A stretch of 64,000 nucleotides of DNA from Plotosus lineatus (taxonomy: Eukaryota > Chordata > Actinopteri > Siluriformes > Plotosidae), in the NCBI GenBank assembly GCA_024760905.1, contig CM045745.1:14253782-14317781 (forward strand), read 5' to 3'. Of the stretch, positions 35,845-52,694 are shown piece by piece; position 1 is the first letter of the stretch, and the number at the start of each line of letters is the position of its first letter. Below the pieces are notes generated by a model. That model was not told the DNA's origin. It saw only the letters and a list, made by a program, of their open reading frames with translations, and did no database searches. A program made the position numbers and the translations under genes.

Positions 35845-38800
35845 TGTGGGTGTGCACATGCATGCACACACACAGGGATCCCTCACTTTCCGCGGTTAAT
35901 GGTTAATTGGGACCGAGATCCCACATGACCATCAAAATCCGTGAAGTAGGATCACCCCCCGACACACACATACTCACACACTGACTTGTATGTGTATATA
36001 ATATCAATACAGTAAATACATAGTCAATGCTATAAATACTTATAATAACAAACATTAAAAAATAACAAGATGTAAATAAAATATAAATACACACACATAC
36101 AGATGGTGTTATATGAAAAGACGACAGACCTACATAGCGAGCACGCATGCAGATGCGTGTGCACACGCACATGCAACAATGTGAGTAGTTTTGATGGGAG
36201 ATTTTGGGTTGGTTTTTTTTTGTATAATTGGCCTTGTTTTTGTGGCATTTTCCTTAATTTTTTAACCTGCTCTTCCTTAATTTCCTTATTTATTTATTTT
36301 TTTAAATCGATGAATATTTATTTGTTTAAAACAAAAACGCAATGCACTGAAGCCACATGAATTGAAGCGTGAAGTAGTGAGGAATTCCTTTGTGTGTGTG
36401 TGTGTGTGTGTGGGGATCTCGGTCCCAGTTAACCCAATTAATTTCCATTTTGATGTAAGTAATTTTGATGGTAGTTTTGAGGGTTTTTTGTTGTTTTTGT
36501 TTCTTTTGGGGTTTTTTTTTTTTTTTTTTTTTGCATAATTGGCCTTTTTTTGTGGCTTTTTCCTTAACATTTTCCCCTATTTTCCTTAATGTCCTAATTT
36601 TTTATTTTTTGATGAATATTTTTGAAAAACACGTGATGCACTAAAGCCGCAGAAACTGAAGTACGAAGTAGTGACGGATCACTGTATACATACATACACA
36701 TACAGTGGTACCTTGACTTACAAAATTAATCCGTTTGAGGGCAAGCTCGTAAGTCAAAATGTTCATTAGATAAAACAAATTCCATTAGGAAACAATAGAA
36801 AACCAATTAATTAATTACAACCCCCTCCCAAACTCGTATGACCGAACACAAACATGTATATTTGACTGAATATATTAAAGACAAACATGTAAAAACAAAT
36901 ATTTTGTAATAATAATAATATATGTACATTAACATTAATAATTGATGGTAATAAAACAAGAATAAGCAATAAGTCAACTTACCTTTCTGATCATCGACTG
37001 CGGCAAAGATGTCACGTGGGCGCGAAGGTGTCACGTGGGCGGGCATGAGGTGGTGCGGAGCAGAGAAGGAGGAGGAGAATTTTGTGCATGTGCACGCTAC
37101 AAATGCCAACGAAGAAAGGCTCGCAGTGAGCTCCTACAATGCTGGTGCTTCTCAAATAGTGGGGCGTGCCAGGGAACAGGGGTCTTCAGTTCTACTTTAA
37201 ATTTCTTACACATGATATAAGAGATGGAATGAAAAGCCACAGACTGGGTTTTACTTTCTTCTATGTTGGCATATACCTTACTTGTCCGTAGAATTGGCAT
37301 ATACCTGGCGACTGTTTGTTTTACTGAGACTTTGAATAAAGTTTGCAATTGTAGCCACCGATTTCATCACTCACAGATCGTCCTCAAATTTCAACGGTAC
37401 CATGAGCTGGATATCCAGAATTCGCGATATTCAGTGAACGTACCATAAAAGGTGAAGTCTGATGGATCTTTTTTTTTTTCTTCTTTTTTTCAACAGGAGA
37501 GAAATAAAAGGCTCTCTGAGAGCTTAGGGACAAAGCGTTGACATCAGATCATGATTTAATGATGAGGCGCGATTTATTTTTTTTTTTTCTTCCCACCCCC
37601 CTTCTCTCAACAGGGTCTCAGTTTCAATATTCATTCATTTTCTGCACCGCTTAATTCTAATCAGAGTCAGGGGGAGACTTGGCCCATCTCAGCCGACTCT
37701 GGCCGATAACGGAGTACACCCCGGACAGCTCACCACGCTATTACAGAGCAGAAACATGCTGATGGCTATGCAGCTACTCTTGACGAAAGTCAGCAATGCT
37801 TCTTTTACTGCCGCTCAACATAGACAGTGAGAGACATGGCCAGCTTTTGAAACCCAGTTAGTGTTGAGAGTGGGGCTGGAACCTCCAACCTTGGGCTCAG
37901 TCCCAAGGCCACCACTGCCCATGTTTGAATATCTCATATTTAAAGTATGACCATGTCAGTTTTTGTAATGTAAACATTTTAAACTTTTTCAATCTGTTTT
38001 AGGTCCATTTCTTCAACAGCTTCTTTTATGATAAGCTGAGAACTAAAGGTTATGAAGGAGTTAAACGGTGGACAAAAAATGTAAGATTATTTTCTCTTTA
38101 ATCTCGGTTACCATTAAGCAGTCATGTGGAATTTTTAATGAATCTTGCTGCTTTTTTTAAATTTAGTGGTTGAGGGAAAGTAATGACCAAAAATTGCATA
38201 ATGATGCTATTAGACTTTGACTTGTAACCAGCTGATTGCTGAGAGGTATTGCTGTATTTGAATGTATTTACAAAGCAGGTGAGGATTTACGTGCAGCTAT
38301 TCAGTCAGCATCCAGGTTATTTGTGTTGAGTGTACAGAGAACCTACAAAGTCACTTCTGCACCACTGAACAATATTTCATAAAAAAGGTTGTTCTTGGTG
38401 ACCTCTTTAATTTTTAAATTGCTCCATTATTTCTTTGTTTGACATTTGCCAGTTTATAAAAACAAATTTGCCAGTCAGAAAATTCACTGTTTGTCAGTAA
38501 ACAATCACAAAACACTTAGCTTTTTATGTGAAACTGCTCAGTGAACTATGTGCTCCTTGTTTTGCATGGTAGGCATCACCAACAGTGAGCATGTCTTGTT
38601 AGTATTATCTAGTACTTTTAACTCTGTTCCATACACTCCTCATCTTTTCATTAGCTGGGAAGCGCAAAGTATAAATAAGATTACATCACATATTTCTGTG
38701 GTAAGAAAAGAGGCTGTGAGGTCACTTGTTTGACAGTTATGTGCCAAAGGTGAGGAGGATTTTGCTGAATAGATTATTCAGTTTGCAGGGATCAGCCAAG

Positions 38801-41189
38801 TCTGAGGCATATTGTTTGTGTACATTACGTAGGACCACAAAAAAACAACAACCCCAAGTTGCAATATTCGAAAAACTGCGAAGTAGGAATGGCCCTCTCA
38901 TTTCTACCATGTTGTCTCATTTCTGTTTTCGTGTCTATACAATACAAGAAGTGTATATTAAACGTTAGTTATGTGCACATGTAAATACTGTAATGTATTA
39001 TTTAAATAGAATTTATATACAAATACTTTAAGTACTGTACTCACCTCTGACAATAGCTCTTCTCCGCGGTGCAGAACGTTCACAAACATTACAGTAGAAC
39101 ACAAAATCGCAAAAAATCCTGTGGGAATGTGCAAGGCAACAGCATCACACGTCTAAGCCAATCAGCTTGCGAGATTGAGTTGAGTGGGCGGTCCCTGCCT
39201 GAACTGGGGAAGAGGGGCACTTCAGTCTGTCGTTTGGAAACAATGGACGCAGCCTGCCTTGCCTTCCGCTTGCTTACATGCGAGTTTCAGCGCGAATTTT
39301 GAATTTTTTTTTTTTTTTTTAATTAAAATACCACGATGTACCAAGACCGCGATGCTCAAATCGCGAAGTGGCAAGGGATGACTGTACTAACAGAACAATA
39401 AAAGTGTTTTACTGTTATTTGTGTTATTCATTTTGTGTTATCAACCAAACTACTTACATGAAAGCTGAAAATAAACAGAAAACAGCATCATTAAAAAAAA
39501 AAGACCCCTTACTTTTCCCTTCCAGTCTTCCTCTTTTCCTTTTGGCTGTTCCCTGAAACATTTTCCTGGAAGTAAAATCCAGCCAATCAACACGAATGTC
39601 AACTTTAGCACATGCCATGTTGAACCAATCAAAATGAACATAAATTAAAGCACATGTCCAGGAACATCCTTACATTTATGAAGTTAGTGAGCAGGAGAAT
39701 CGGGTGAAAAATACTCATCACTTTCTGATTGGTCCATATCTGGCTCATCGCTCCATTCATTCAGAGCAGTATAGTTATATCGATAGTTTTGCTGTAGCAG
39801 TTTCGAATGGTTCATCGGTTGTTGGACATTTACCAAGAGAACACAGCAAAATATTTTCCGTTTTTTTAAAGCACGGCAGAACGATCAAATGTGTTGTTAC
39901 TGATGAACATTATAGACATTCCCCAGTGGCAGGGGGTCTTGAAATACCGTGTAAACTCATTTTTACAGACAGTGAATGCCTCATTTTACTGTTACAGAGG
40001 CTGATTGAATAAAATTGGTAAGTTTGAGCTACGGCTTTGCTCCCAGTACACATGTGTGGTTATTAGATGTAAGATAAAAACCATTTGGGGGGTCTTATTG
40101 GATCAGGGCGCTTATTACGTCAAATATGGTACTTATATTTCACACTGTAATGACAAACTGTACCTTTCTTAACTTGGAAAATGATCTAAACTGGTGAACA
40201 GTTGTTCTATGCAGAAATGATTATTTAGTCTCTTGTCAGAACAGAGTTGATTGTATTATTTACTTTAGGTTGACATCTTCAGCAAGGATCTTCTCTTGAT
40301 TCCCATTCATCTTGAAGTGCATTGGTCACTTGTATCAGTGGACATCAAGCAGCGTTACATCACTTACTTTGACTCCCAGCGAACCCTTAACCGACGGTGT
40401 CCCAAGGTATGGACTTCTCCTTTTTCTCTGAGAGAATTCGGTTTTTTTTCATAACTTTTAACTATAATATTCATTTGCATTGAATATGCACTTATTTTTT
40501 TCTTTTCAAATTGTCCTTTTCCCCCCCTCCTTCTAGCATATTTTTAAGTATCTCCAGGCAGAAGCTATAATAAAACAGCAGCGAGATTTTCTCACTGGGT
40601 GGAGAGGCTTTTTTAAAATGGTGAGTCATCCTTATTCTCTGAGAATAATTGACCACAAAGTACTATGTACAAAAGTCTGGCAATTATATTCAAGTGTGTG
40701 TAAAGCAGTTTATGTACATGTTGTTTTAAAGGGTACCTGTGGTGAATTAGTTTTTTAGATTTAAAACGTTCACGTATACCATCAGCGGTTGCATCAGTCC
40801 TTGCTTGTTTTTAAAGTGTTCAGAGACGCATGTTGATTTTCTCATTAGCTGTTCAAGCATGAAAGCGATGCAAACTCTCTGGATTAGCTGTGGGCCACGT
40901 CACTGACCCCATGCAGCACAACACGCTATTCGCCAGTGCTGAGCTGGACAAACAACAAGTGCAGAAATCACGGAAAACATTTTTTTATTCATAAACCAAC
41001 TGACAGGAAAGCTGATTTGTCACAACATTAGCTACATAAACCATGCACATCTCTAGCAGCGTTCTTGTCTCCAGTGTCACTAGAATGAAACGTATTATTG
41101 TCTCCACAAGACTCCTCCCTGTCTTGTTCAAATAGGTAACCATTTACACCCCCTTCATTGAAATTATTGGCCGTAGTTGCTTCCTGAAC

Positions 41190-41233
<44 letters not shown>

Positions 41234-42004
41234 CATCCAGGGTGTCACTCGCCAAATAGATCTGCTTTACTTGCACTGGACAACCACACCCAATGTGTTG
41301 ACATCACTTCCAGGGGAAATGACTGCTAATCCTGCAGTTCAGTCCCCACTAGTAATTCACGATATAAAATAACCAGTTTTGTGCCTTTTGTGGTCATTCA
41401 TGATACCTGCCACTTTAATTTATTGCATGCACACTAATGATGCTGTAAGGCTGACTAATACCGAAACACTTTTAAATAAATTGCATGCCGTGTCATGGGA
41501 ATTTGTCAGGGTCAGGGGAATTTGTCAAAATTTGTCAAAAAAAAAAAAATTTGTCAAAAAAAAAAAGTCGGGGGAATTTGTGTTGGTTCTGTTGGTTTAA
41601 AACTAGTTCAGCTGTGTTTTCTTGGCCTCTTTTTTGCAAGCTGTTGGTTGTTCATGCTGTATTTGTTTCTTAGAATGTAGGAAGGCAGAATAATGACAGT
41701 GACTGTGGGGCTTTTGTGCTACAGGTGAGTAAAGCTATCTATGCTGCTTTCATGTTATTCCATATAGGCGTAACATTAAATTCTTAACAAATGCCCAAAT
41801 ACATACAAAAACTAAATACAAGTTACACGAGAACTAATACACCACATTGTGCATTTCCATGCTCGCTTTTACTTTCCTTTGTTTTTGTTCTAGTACTGTA
41901 AGTGTCTGGCATTGGGACAGCCGTTCAGCTTCAGTCAGCAGGATATGCCTAAACTGAGAAGACTCATGTACAAAGAGCTCTGTCACTGCAAGCTCTCACT
42001 GTGA
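26018..42004 (+). CDS. senp3: Sentrin/SUMO-specific protease 3 (senp3), 10 coding exons
   Basis: SENP3 is a nucleolar cysteine protease that removes SUMO2/3 and acts in ribosome biogenesis (known for the family). Coding exons: 26018-26711, 26805-26957, 33463-33574, 33750-33897, 34011-34058, 38003-38080, 40269-40406, 40537-40620, 41674-41724, 41894-42004. All introns are GT-AG and phases agree, giving 538 aa (human 574). The N-terminus has an acidic run (about residues 70-100) and an Arg/Trp-rich block (about 150-220), then [10 protein letters not shown]. The C48 peptidase domain starts near residue 340 (RHVLTMDDL). Catalytic residues are His429 (EVHWSL), Asp446 (YFDSQ), Gln490 and Cys496 ([10 protein letters not shown]); the His-Cys spacing of 67 equals human SENP3. 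The ATG at 26018 is the first good in-frame start of its exon; Met30 or Met49 are alternatives. It lies 2.1 kb upstream of eif4a1, same strand. Confidence 0.95.
26958..28460 (+). other. senp3 intron 3, first part: no feature seen
   Basis: This is intronic sequence of the 6.5 kb intron between the second and third coding exons. Apart from A/T runs and a G-run at 28182-28192, I see nothing recognisable. Confidence 0.5.
28480..28895 (-). mobile_element. tRNA-like SINE of a fourth family in the senp3 intron
   Basis: Read on the minus strand it begins GGGGCTCCTGACTGGCACAT (A-box-like) and has AAGTTCAAATCCGGTTTAAT (B-box-like). The body has CCGTCACTCACAGTGATCAA, and the end is AAATTGGGGAGAAAGGGGTG. 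A related CACTCAGGAGCCC word lies at 28270-28282. No clear target duplication was found. Confidence 0.55.
29441..30600 (+). mobile_element. Tc1-family transposon, decayed, in the senp3 intron
   Basis: The left terminus CAGTGCTGTGCCAACATTTT follows a TA at 29439-29440. It is followed by a GTCACACTTAAC motif and a degenerate transposase frame. The right terminus was not found, so the 3' border is approximate. Confidence 0.7.
29840..30520 (+). pseudogene. Tc1 transposase pseudogene
   Basis: Pieces in different frames include [37 protein letters not shown] and [13 protein letters not shown], the standard Tc1 DDE-domain blocks. Stops after IIH (about 29954) and after CCFRT (30426), and frame changes, show it is dead. 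Confidence 0.85.
30601..33462 (+). other. senp3 intron 3, last part: no feature seen
   Basis: The sequence is AT-rich and largely unique. A CCAAT-containing stretch at 31160-31235 and a short frame after 31320 resemble transposon interior but are not assigned. Confidence 0.4.
34384..34652 (+). mobile_element. tRNA-derived SINE of the second family
   Basis: The head is GCCGGTGGCGTAGTTGTTAG, then CATGATCAGAAGG. The body has CAGACCCCTGGGCAAGGTCT and CACCCAGCAGTATAAATGGG, and the end is GTGTAAAAAGCCCAACAGAC. It lies in the senp3 intron after exon ending 34058. Confidence 0.8.
34683..34856. repeat. GT/AT microsatellite
   Basis: (GT)n, TATGTATG units and (TA)n runs. Long open frames here on both strands reflect the repeat. 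Confidence 0.95.
34905..35771. mobile_element. Tigger/pogo-like DNA transposon in the senp3 intron
   Basis: The left end AGTTGGCCCCCGACTTTAGA and the right end AATTTCGTAAGTCGGGGGCC plus GACTG are inverted. The interior has GGCTCTGGAACGGATTAATT and CGCGTTTTACATGTAAAATG, which match, inverted, the words CCGTTCCAGAGCC and TTACATGTAAAAC in the element at 3591-4378. They are the same family. CCAATCAAAATTTC and CCCATTGGCTAGGAG occur near the left end. Confidence 0.7.
35777..35842. repeat. GT/TA microsatellite
   Basis: A (GT)n run is followed by about 24 TA units between two Tigger-like elements. Confidence 0.95.
35874..36393 (+). mobile_element. Tigger-like MITE, copy 2
   Basis: The left end is CAGGGATCCCTCACTTTCCG with CGGTTAATGG. 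The right end is GAAGCGTGAAGTAGTGAGGA plus ATTCC. The interior shares GGCCTTGTTTTTGTGGCATT with copies 3 and 4. It is non-coding. Confidence 0.75.
36410..36684 (+). mobile_element. Tigger-like MITE, copy 3 (left end partly lost)
   Basis: GGGATCTCGGTCCCAGTTAA starts the preserved part. The right end GTACGAAGTAGTGACGGATC plus ACTG is followed by TA (36685-36686), the pogo/Tigger target. It lies directly after copy 2, separated by a GT repeat. Confidence 0.7.
36703..37200. mobile_element. Tigger/pogo-like element, one end recognised
   Basis: CAGTGGTACCTTGACTTACA follows a TA at 36701-36702 and matches the terminus of the element at 3591-4378. The GTAAGTCAAAATGTTCATTA motif follows. The far end is not found, so the 3' limit is a guess. 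Confidence 0.55.
37629..37921 (-). mobile_element. tRNA-derived SINE, type-2 tail, diverged
   Basis: It runs from CATTCATTTTCTGCACCGCT (reversed tail), through GAAAGTCAGCAATGCTTCTT, to CCAAGGCCACCACTGCCC (reversed head). It lies just upstream of the senp3 exon 38003-38080. Confidence 0.75.
38800..39384. mobile_element. Tigger-like element with TCGCGAAGTGGCAAGGGATG end
   Basis: The right end GCGAAGTGGCAAGGGATGAC plus TG is followed by TA (39385-39386). A weakly matching left part around 38870 reads AAAAACTGCGAAGTAGGAAT. The left border is approximate. A GC-richer block (39120-39290) lies inside. Confidence 0.5.
39704..40012 (+). other. HIRAN-like small ORF, probably transposon-derived remnant
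   Basis: The translated motifs are [37 protein letters not shown] and [13 protein letters not shown]. This pattern (FAVAV, VVGHLPR, then an LEIPC strand) looks like the compact HIRAN-like domain seen in many short transposon-linked fish and invertebrate ORFs. The expected N-terminal IW...I strand is present at about 39725-39760 in another frame, suggesting a frameshift. It lies in a senp3 intron, sense strand. Identification is from motif memory only. Confidence 0.35.
41190..41231. repeat. Poly-T tract of about 42 bases
   Basis: An uninterrupted T run lies in the senp3 intron between exons ending 40620 and starting 41674. It may be the reversed poly-A tail of a retro-element. Confidence 0.9.
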
Positions 42005-42510
42005 TAACTGCTTAAGGGTTATACAGCAACACGGGGTTGGGACAGCTGGAAATCTACCTTCCAGAGAGAGAGAGAGAGAGAGCGAGAGAGAGTGTGTGTG
42101 TGTGTTTGTTCGGTGTGTGAGTGAGTGAGAGAGCATATAAAACAGGATATCCAATTATCAAACCCTTTTTTTTATATATATATTTTTTGTTTTGTATCAG
42201 TGTTTGTTTTTGTTTTTTTTGTTTGTTTTTTGTTTTCTTGTGGTTGTCAGAAGCCAGGCTTTTTTCCCCCCCTTTTTTCTCTCAAATAATGCCTACCTTT
42301 TTGAGCTTTGACATGTTGGTGACAGCGTTTTTGAACATTTTTAAGAGGCATCATCAATGGAGTAGAATACCGCCTTGGATTTTTCTTCTCATCCATAAAG
42401 GTCGAATGAGACTTTTTATTCATTGTTCAGAAGAGTGTTCTGTTACGCAAATGTGAAAGTATAATCATATTCCTTTGTTTTCCTCAATAAATCTCGCGCT
42501 ATGTAAAATG
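42005..42510 (+). other. senp3: senp3 3'UTR with polyadenylation signal
   Basis: The first canonical AATAAA after the stop is at 42486-42491. GA and GT microsatellites (42065-42110) and T-rich tracts lie in the UTR. The exact cleavage site is not known. Confidence 0.6.
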
Positions 42511-43184
42511 ATGGATGGGCCTGACATGATCACTATTAATTGTATATTGTCATTCTGTCAATTTTGTATATTTGTATGAAAGCATGTGACAAAACCAGCA
42601 ATTTGCTTTCTGTTTAAGCTACAATTCCTTTCTCTTTTTGTGATATGATTTAGACCACTTGTGGAGCTCTCTCAAAAGACCTAATTAGATTAAATGGAGA
42701 CATTTTAAACAGTGAAACCCCACAGTCTGTCATGTCTAAATCTTTTTTTTTTTTGTATTTCTATGTTCTTGTATGTCTGTGACATTGCACAGTGAGAACC
42801 GTTTGTGTATTTGGTGTTTTGTGATTCTAGGTTTGCTTGCTTTCTGGAGCCTCATATATAATATGGTGGTTATATTGGTAAAGAGACGTGCTATGGTGCT
42901 GTAGTGGTTAGCATGTCCACTTCACAGCAGAAGGTACTGGATTTAAGGGTGTTTGTGTGTGGAGTTTACTTGTTTTCGCTGTGGAAAATTAGAACAATTC
43001 CAAATTGTCCCTATGTCTGAATGTGAGTGTGATTGGTTTGTTAATACAGACGCTCCCCGACTCTCGTTCATCCATTTTATGTTTTTTCGCTTTTTACGTT
43101 TCGCTTACAAACACCAAGTGTTGATGTAATGGAGTTCCTTTATTCAACAGTAAAGTGAGGTAAAGTCATCTTTTCGTTTATTTT
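42511..43184. other. senp3-eif4a1 intergenic, first part
   Basis: The sequence is AT-rich. An L2-like repeat fragment on the plus strand (42895-43040) has GTGCTGTAGTGGTTAGCATG and GTGTGGAGTTTACTTG. No gene is seen. Confidence 0.5.
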
Positions 43185-43460
43185 CCCAACTATTTTACCC
43201 CGAGGACCACTGGGAGGGAGGAGCCTATTTCAGATACTCTAGGCCAAAATGGGATACACCCTGAAAAAGTTTGCCAATCCATTGCTGCTATTCCACTCAT
43301 GTCACACTCAGATTTAAGCCAACAAAACCTTGGTCTTTTTGGACTGAGGAAGGAAACCAGAGCACCAGGAGGAAACATGCAAACTCCACATAAAACTTCC
43401 CTCACTGTGTCCAGGACCTTCTAGCTGTGAGGCAGTTATGCTAATCACTCCACTACCATG
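43185..43460 (-). repeat. L2-like / SINE-like interspersed repeat
   Basis: Word order on the plus strand: GGGATACACCCTGAAAAAGT, GGACTGAGGAAGGAAACCAG, ACATGCAAACTCCACATAAA, CCAGGACCTTCTAGCTGTGA, GCTAATCACTCCACTACC. This is the complete 3'-to-5' order of the family. Confidence 0.65.
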
Positions 43461-43949
43461 TTCTCTGTGGTACATTCAGCAAGACTATTTACACAATTAG
43501 GAATTTATTCATACAAATATAGCTGAAAGCAGTGACTCGCAGGGTCCAATAAAGATCACGGGTGGTGCTGGAGAAAAAGATGAGAGGTAGAAGAGGAAGA
43601 TGGATGAAGAAAGTGTGTCCGTGGTGATGAAGAGGGAAAAGGTTATATTAGGTCTCAAGGAAGCGATGTCACCAATACTGGTGTTCCAAGCCCACCCTCG
43701 CACCTCTATAAGATGTTGCAACGAGAAAACGCTGCAGGTCGCTTCCATGATCTCACAAGAAGAAGGATTTGGGGAATAACTTTGAGAGACCAATAAGAAA
43801 CCTTCAGACGTTACTACAGTAGGATCACGATAATAAGAGGATGTCTGTCATGTAAGTATGTCACATGAGCCACATAACCAGAACCATCTTTAAAACATGT
43901 TGAATCATTTTAAACTTATCGTTAATGACTGCGTCGACATTCCGTTGAT

Positions 43950-44141
43950 GTCACAATGGCCGTGACGTAAACCAGAGTTTGGGCGGGATTTCTTTCTATG
44001 AGGGAGTTTTCAGCCAATGAGCGGTCAATGTGGCCCGCCTCAGTTCAGAATGACAAGAGACTGCTCGAATCAAAATGATTTCATTTGCTTCGTTGCACAC
44101 GTATTTAACACTTTTCCGCCCTTCTGTCTTTCTTTGTGATA
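43950..44141 (+). promoter_or_regulatory. eif4a1: eif4a1 promoter and 5'UTR
   Basis: A CRE-like GTGACGTAAA (43962-43971), a GGGCGGGA GC element (43981-43988), CCAAT (44014-44018) and a TATA-like TATTTAA (44102-44108) precede the start codon in order. The 5'UTR is pyrimidine-rich (CTTTTCCGCCCTTCTGTCTT at 44111-44130), consistent with a terminal oligopyrimidine-type leader as in translation-factor genes; the cap site is inferred. Confidence 0.55.
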
Positions 44142-50076
<5,935 letters not shown>

Positions 50077-50668
50077 ACATCTTTCCGCTCCTTTTCTTTC
50101 CCTCCTAAACTTTATTTCTTTGTGTCCTATTTGTCTTGGACTTGTATATGTTCCTTTCCTCTCTAAATCCACTCCATCCCCCCCAATTATCACTGTTCAC
50201 AGCAGGACGTTATATAAATCTGTCATGGGTGTCTTGAAGGACTGACTTGAGTTTTTAGCATTTCAAGATTGCTGAATTTGGAGTATGCTTTGTGCAGTGA
50301 CACTATCCCTGTCATGTTCCATCCACCCATTTTATTGTTCTGTATATTTGTATCTATTGACTAAAAAGCTGAGCACCAAATGGTTGAAGTGGACCTGTTT
50401 ATTTGACTTTCCATTTTGCCATAACCTGTGGCTGCTCGATCACTTTATGGAAAGGAATGGCTGGAATTCTTAAGACGATGTAGAGCTCATCTTGTTCAGC
50501 CAGGTATTTGGGTATAGATCTGTCTTGCATTCAAAGTATTAACTATTTTGTGCGTTCAGGGTGGATTGTGAGCTTTTTTTTTTTTATTTTTTGCAGTGGT
50601 TGACTAAAAAAAAACCCACTGCCATCCTTTTTTGTTTGAAGTTGCTGAATCAGTAAGCATTGTATTAC

Positions 50669-50705
<37 letters not shown>

Positions 50706-51165
50706 CATTTGTATAGTGCCATTTTTACAGTAGCATTTTCTAAGTTAGACATTTCTCATTTCACCCATGCCTCACATGGCTAGGTGTTGGAACATTATCA
50801 CAACATGATGTATTGTATAGAATCTGTGTGGGTCCTGTTTTGAGGAGTGTTGCTCCAGTAACCTACCTCACCAAAAGAGATTGGAGGGGTCTTGTTAAAA
50901 GGACCAAACAACAAATAAATAAATAATTTAAAAAAAAAAAAATTTTTTTTTTTTCTTCCCCCCCCCTGGTTTAAAAGCCTGGTTGTGGAGTGGGCGTGGA
51001 GGTTTGGCTGTGCAGTTTACATTGCTTAATGCTGGTTTTTAAATGACTTTATTAAAATGTGATAACCTTTTTCAGACAGAAGCAGTGTATTAAACTTTTT
51101 CTACATTGGATTCTGTATAGTATTTATTTTAATTTTCTTAAATAAAGGTATTTCTTTTTAACAAG
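50077..51165 (+). other. eif4a1: eif4a1 3'UTR with polyadenylation signals
   Basis: About 1.1 kb follows the stop. AATAAA at 51141-51146 is probably the distal signal. Earlier candidate signals are AATAAATAAATAA at 50913-50926 and ATTAAA at 51051. T-runs lie at 50574-50592 and 50672-50701. Coverage to the end is inferred. Confidence 0.55.
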
Positions 51166-51645
51166 TCAAATGTGCTCTTGAGTCCTTTTGAGGAATGCTA
51201 GACATGTGTATACCTAAAAGCTCAGTACGAACCAGACTTGAATTGAGCTGCACGAGGGGAAAATGAATAATTTCTTGAATTAATTATAATTAATAATTGA
51301 ATAACTGAAGAAAGTCTTGTGCCCTAATAATTTTTGATTAGTGGTGGTAATTACTTGATTTTAATTTCATTACCTTTTGATAAAGTGGAATTTGATTTAG
51401 ATGGAGTCATTCTGGAAGAATGCTGTTTTAGGTGTGCGTTGTTTAAGTTTAATTATAGATCTGAATGTTGAGTAAGGAGTGTCCTGTGTTAGTCATGTTA
51501 TGACCGATGTTTGTGCTCCTCTGCCAAACCGAACTCCGCTCGACGTGTCCTTGATTCAACTTTTAAAAGTAAATTTTTGTGAGCTATTCAGACAATCCTG
51601 TAGAAACTAAACCCCATTTCAACACAAACCAGAGCGCTTTCAAGA

Positions 51646-51648
<3 letters not shown>
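51166..51648. other. eif4a1-sox19 intergenic, first part: no feature seen
   Basis: The stretch is AT-rich and unique, with no gene recognised. A (TA)n repeat starts at 51652. Confidence 0.5.
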
Positions 51649-51694
<46 letters not shown>

Positions 51695-51723
51695 ACATAT
51701 ATATTGCTTTTGTTAAATACGTA

Positions 51724-51847
51724 ACAAGGATGGATAGGATCAGGAATGAGTACATCAGAGGGACAGCACATGTAAGATGTTTTGGAGACAAAGTCAGAGA
51801 GGATAGATTGAGATGGTTTGGACATGTACAGAGGAGGGATAGTGAGT
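51724..51847 (+). mobile_element. RTE LINE fragment, target of a SINE
   Basis: Translates as RMDRIRNEYIRGTAHVRCF and RLRWFGHVQRRDSE, matching the C-terminus of the LINE at 18213-21324 (MDKIRNEHIRGTTHVRRF). It is cut at AGTGAGTAGAG where the SINE TSD begins. Confidence 0.8.
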
Positions 51848-51866
51848 AGAGTTTTCTCAGCTGACG

Positions 51867-52213
51867 GCCTTCCTTCTTTCTTTTCGGCCTTTTCCCTTTC
51901 TCGGGAGTCGCCACAGCGAATCATCTGATTCGCACATTTGATTTGGCAGAGGTTTTTACGTCAGATGCCCTTCCTGTCACAACCCTTTCACAAGGGACAG
52001 AAATACGCTGACGGCTTTGCAGCTACTCTTTACGAAAGTCAGCAATGGTTCTTTTACATGAACCTCTCACCATAGACAGTGAGAGACATGACCCGCCATT
52101 GATAACCCAGTTAGCTGCACTGGGGGGGACAGTGACAACCCTGTGGGGACTCGAACCCCCAACCTTAGGATCAGCAATCCTGCGCCCTACCACTAGACCA
52201 CCACTGCCTTGCA
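51867..52213 (-). mobile_element. tRNA-derived SINE, type-1 tail, full length with TSD
   Basis: Perfect 19-bp duplications AGAGTTTTCTCAGCTGACG flank it (51848-51866 and 52214-52232). The head (reversed CACTAGACCACCACTGCC) and the B-box (GGGACTCGAACCCC) are present; a small deletion is seen near the B-box. Confidence 0.9.
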
Positions 52214-52317
52214 AGAGTTTTCTCAGCTGACGTCATACATATATTATCCCAATGCGGGGTTTTGTTTATACCGCCATATTGGAATAAAAAAAAAAAAAAA
52301 AAAAAAACATTCAATCC

Positions 52318-52431
52318 GGTCCCAACACAATTGCACAAGCGTGTGTAAGTTGGTCGGTTGTCCAAATTATAGAGGAAAGAACGCAGGTGTTAAATATCAT
52401 AGATTCCCTGCTAATAAAGCCCGACAAGATT
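52318..52431 (+). pseudogene. THAP-type zinc-finger fragment
   Basis: The frame reads CKLVGCPNYRGKNAGVKYHR followed by FPANKARQ. This is the N-terminal part of a THAP domain (C2CH: C-x2-4-C, then the YHRFP-like strand). The second Cys-His pair and AVPTIF-like box are lost where the (TA)n repeat starts. Stand-alone THAP genes and P-element/ISL2EU-type transposons both carry such domains. The surrounding repeats make a transposon more likely. Confidence 0.5.
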
Positions 52432-52694
52432 TTATATATATATATAATATAATATAACTATAATAATACTTCATAGATTTAGATCCACATGTTTGTGCTT
52501 AATATATAATGTGGGCAAAATGATTAAAAAAAATGTGAGTCATAATTACCTTTGCCGTGATTAATACTTTGGTGTCCTCACACAGCTTGCCATGGCCGAT
52601 ATTAGAGGCTTTCGTGGGTATAATCTGCTCGCGAAGTGCCGAAACCCGTCCGAATAAAAAAAATACTCATACGCTCTAAGCCCGTTGAAACTTC

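Noticed and set aside
40731..41400. Possible transposon with GGTACCTGTGG ends in the senp3 intron
   Set aside because: The candidate ends are not inverted and no target duplication was found.
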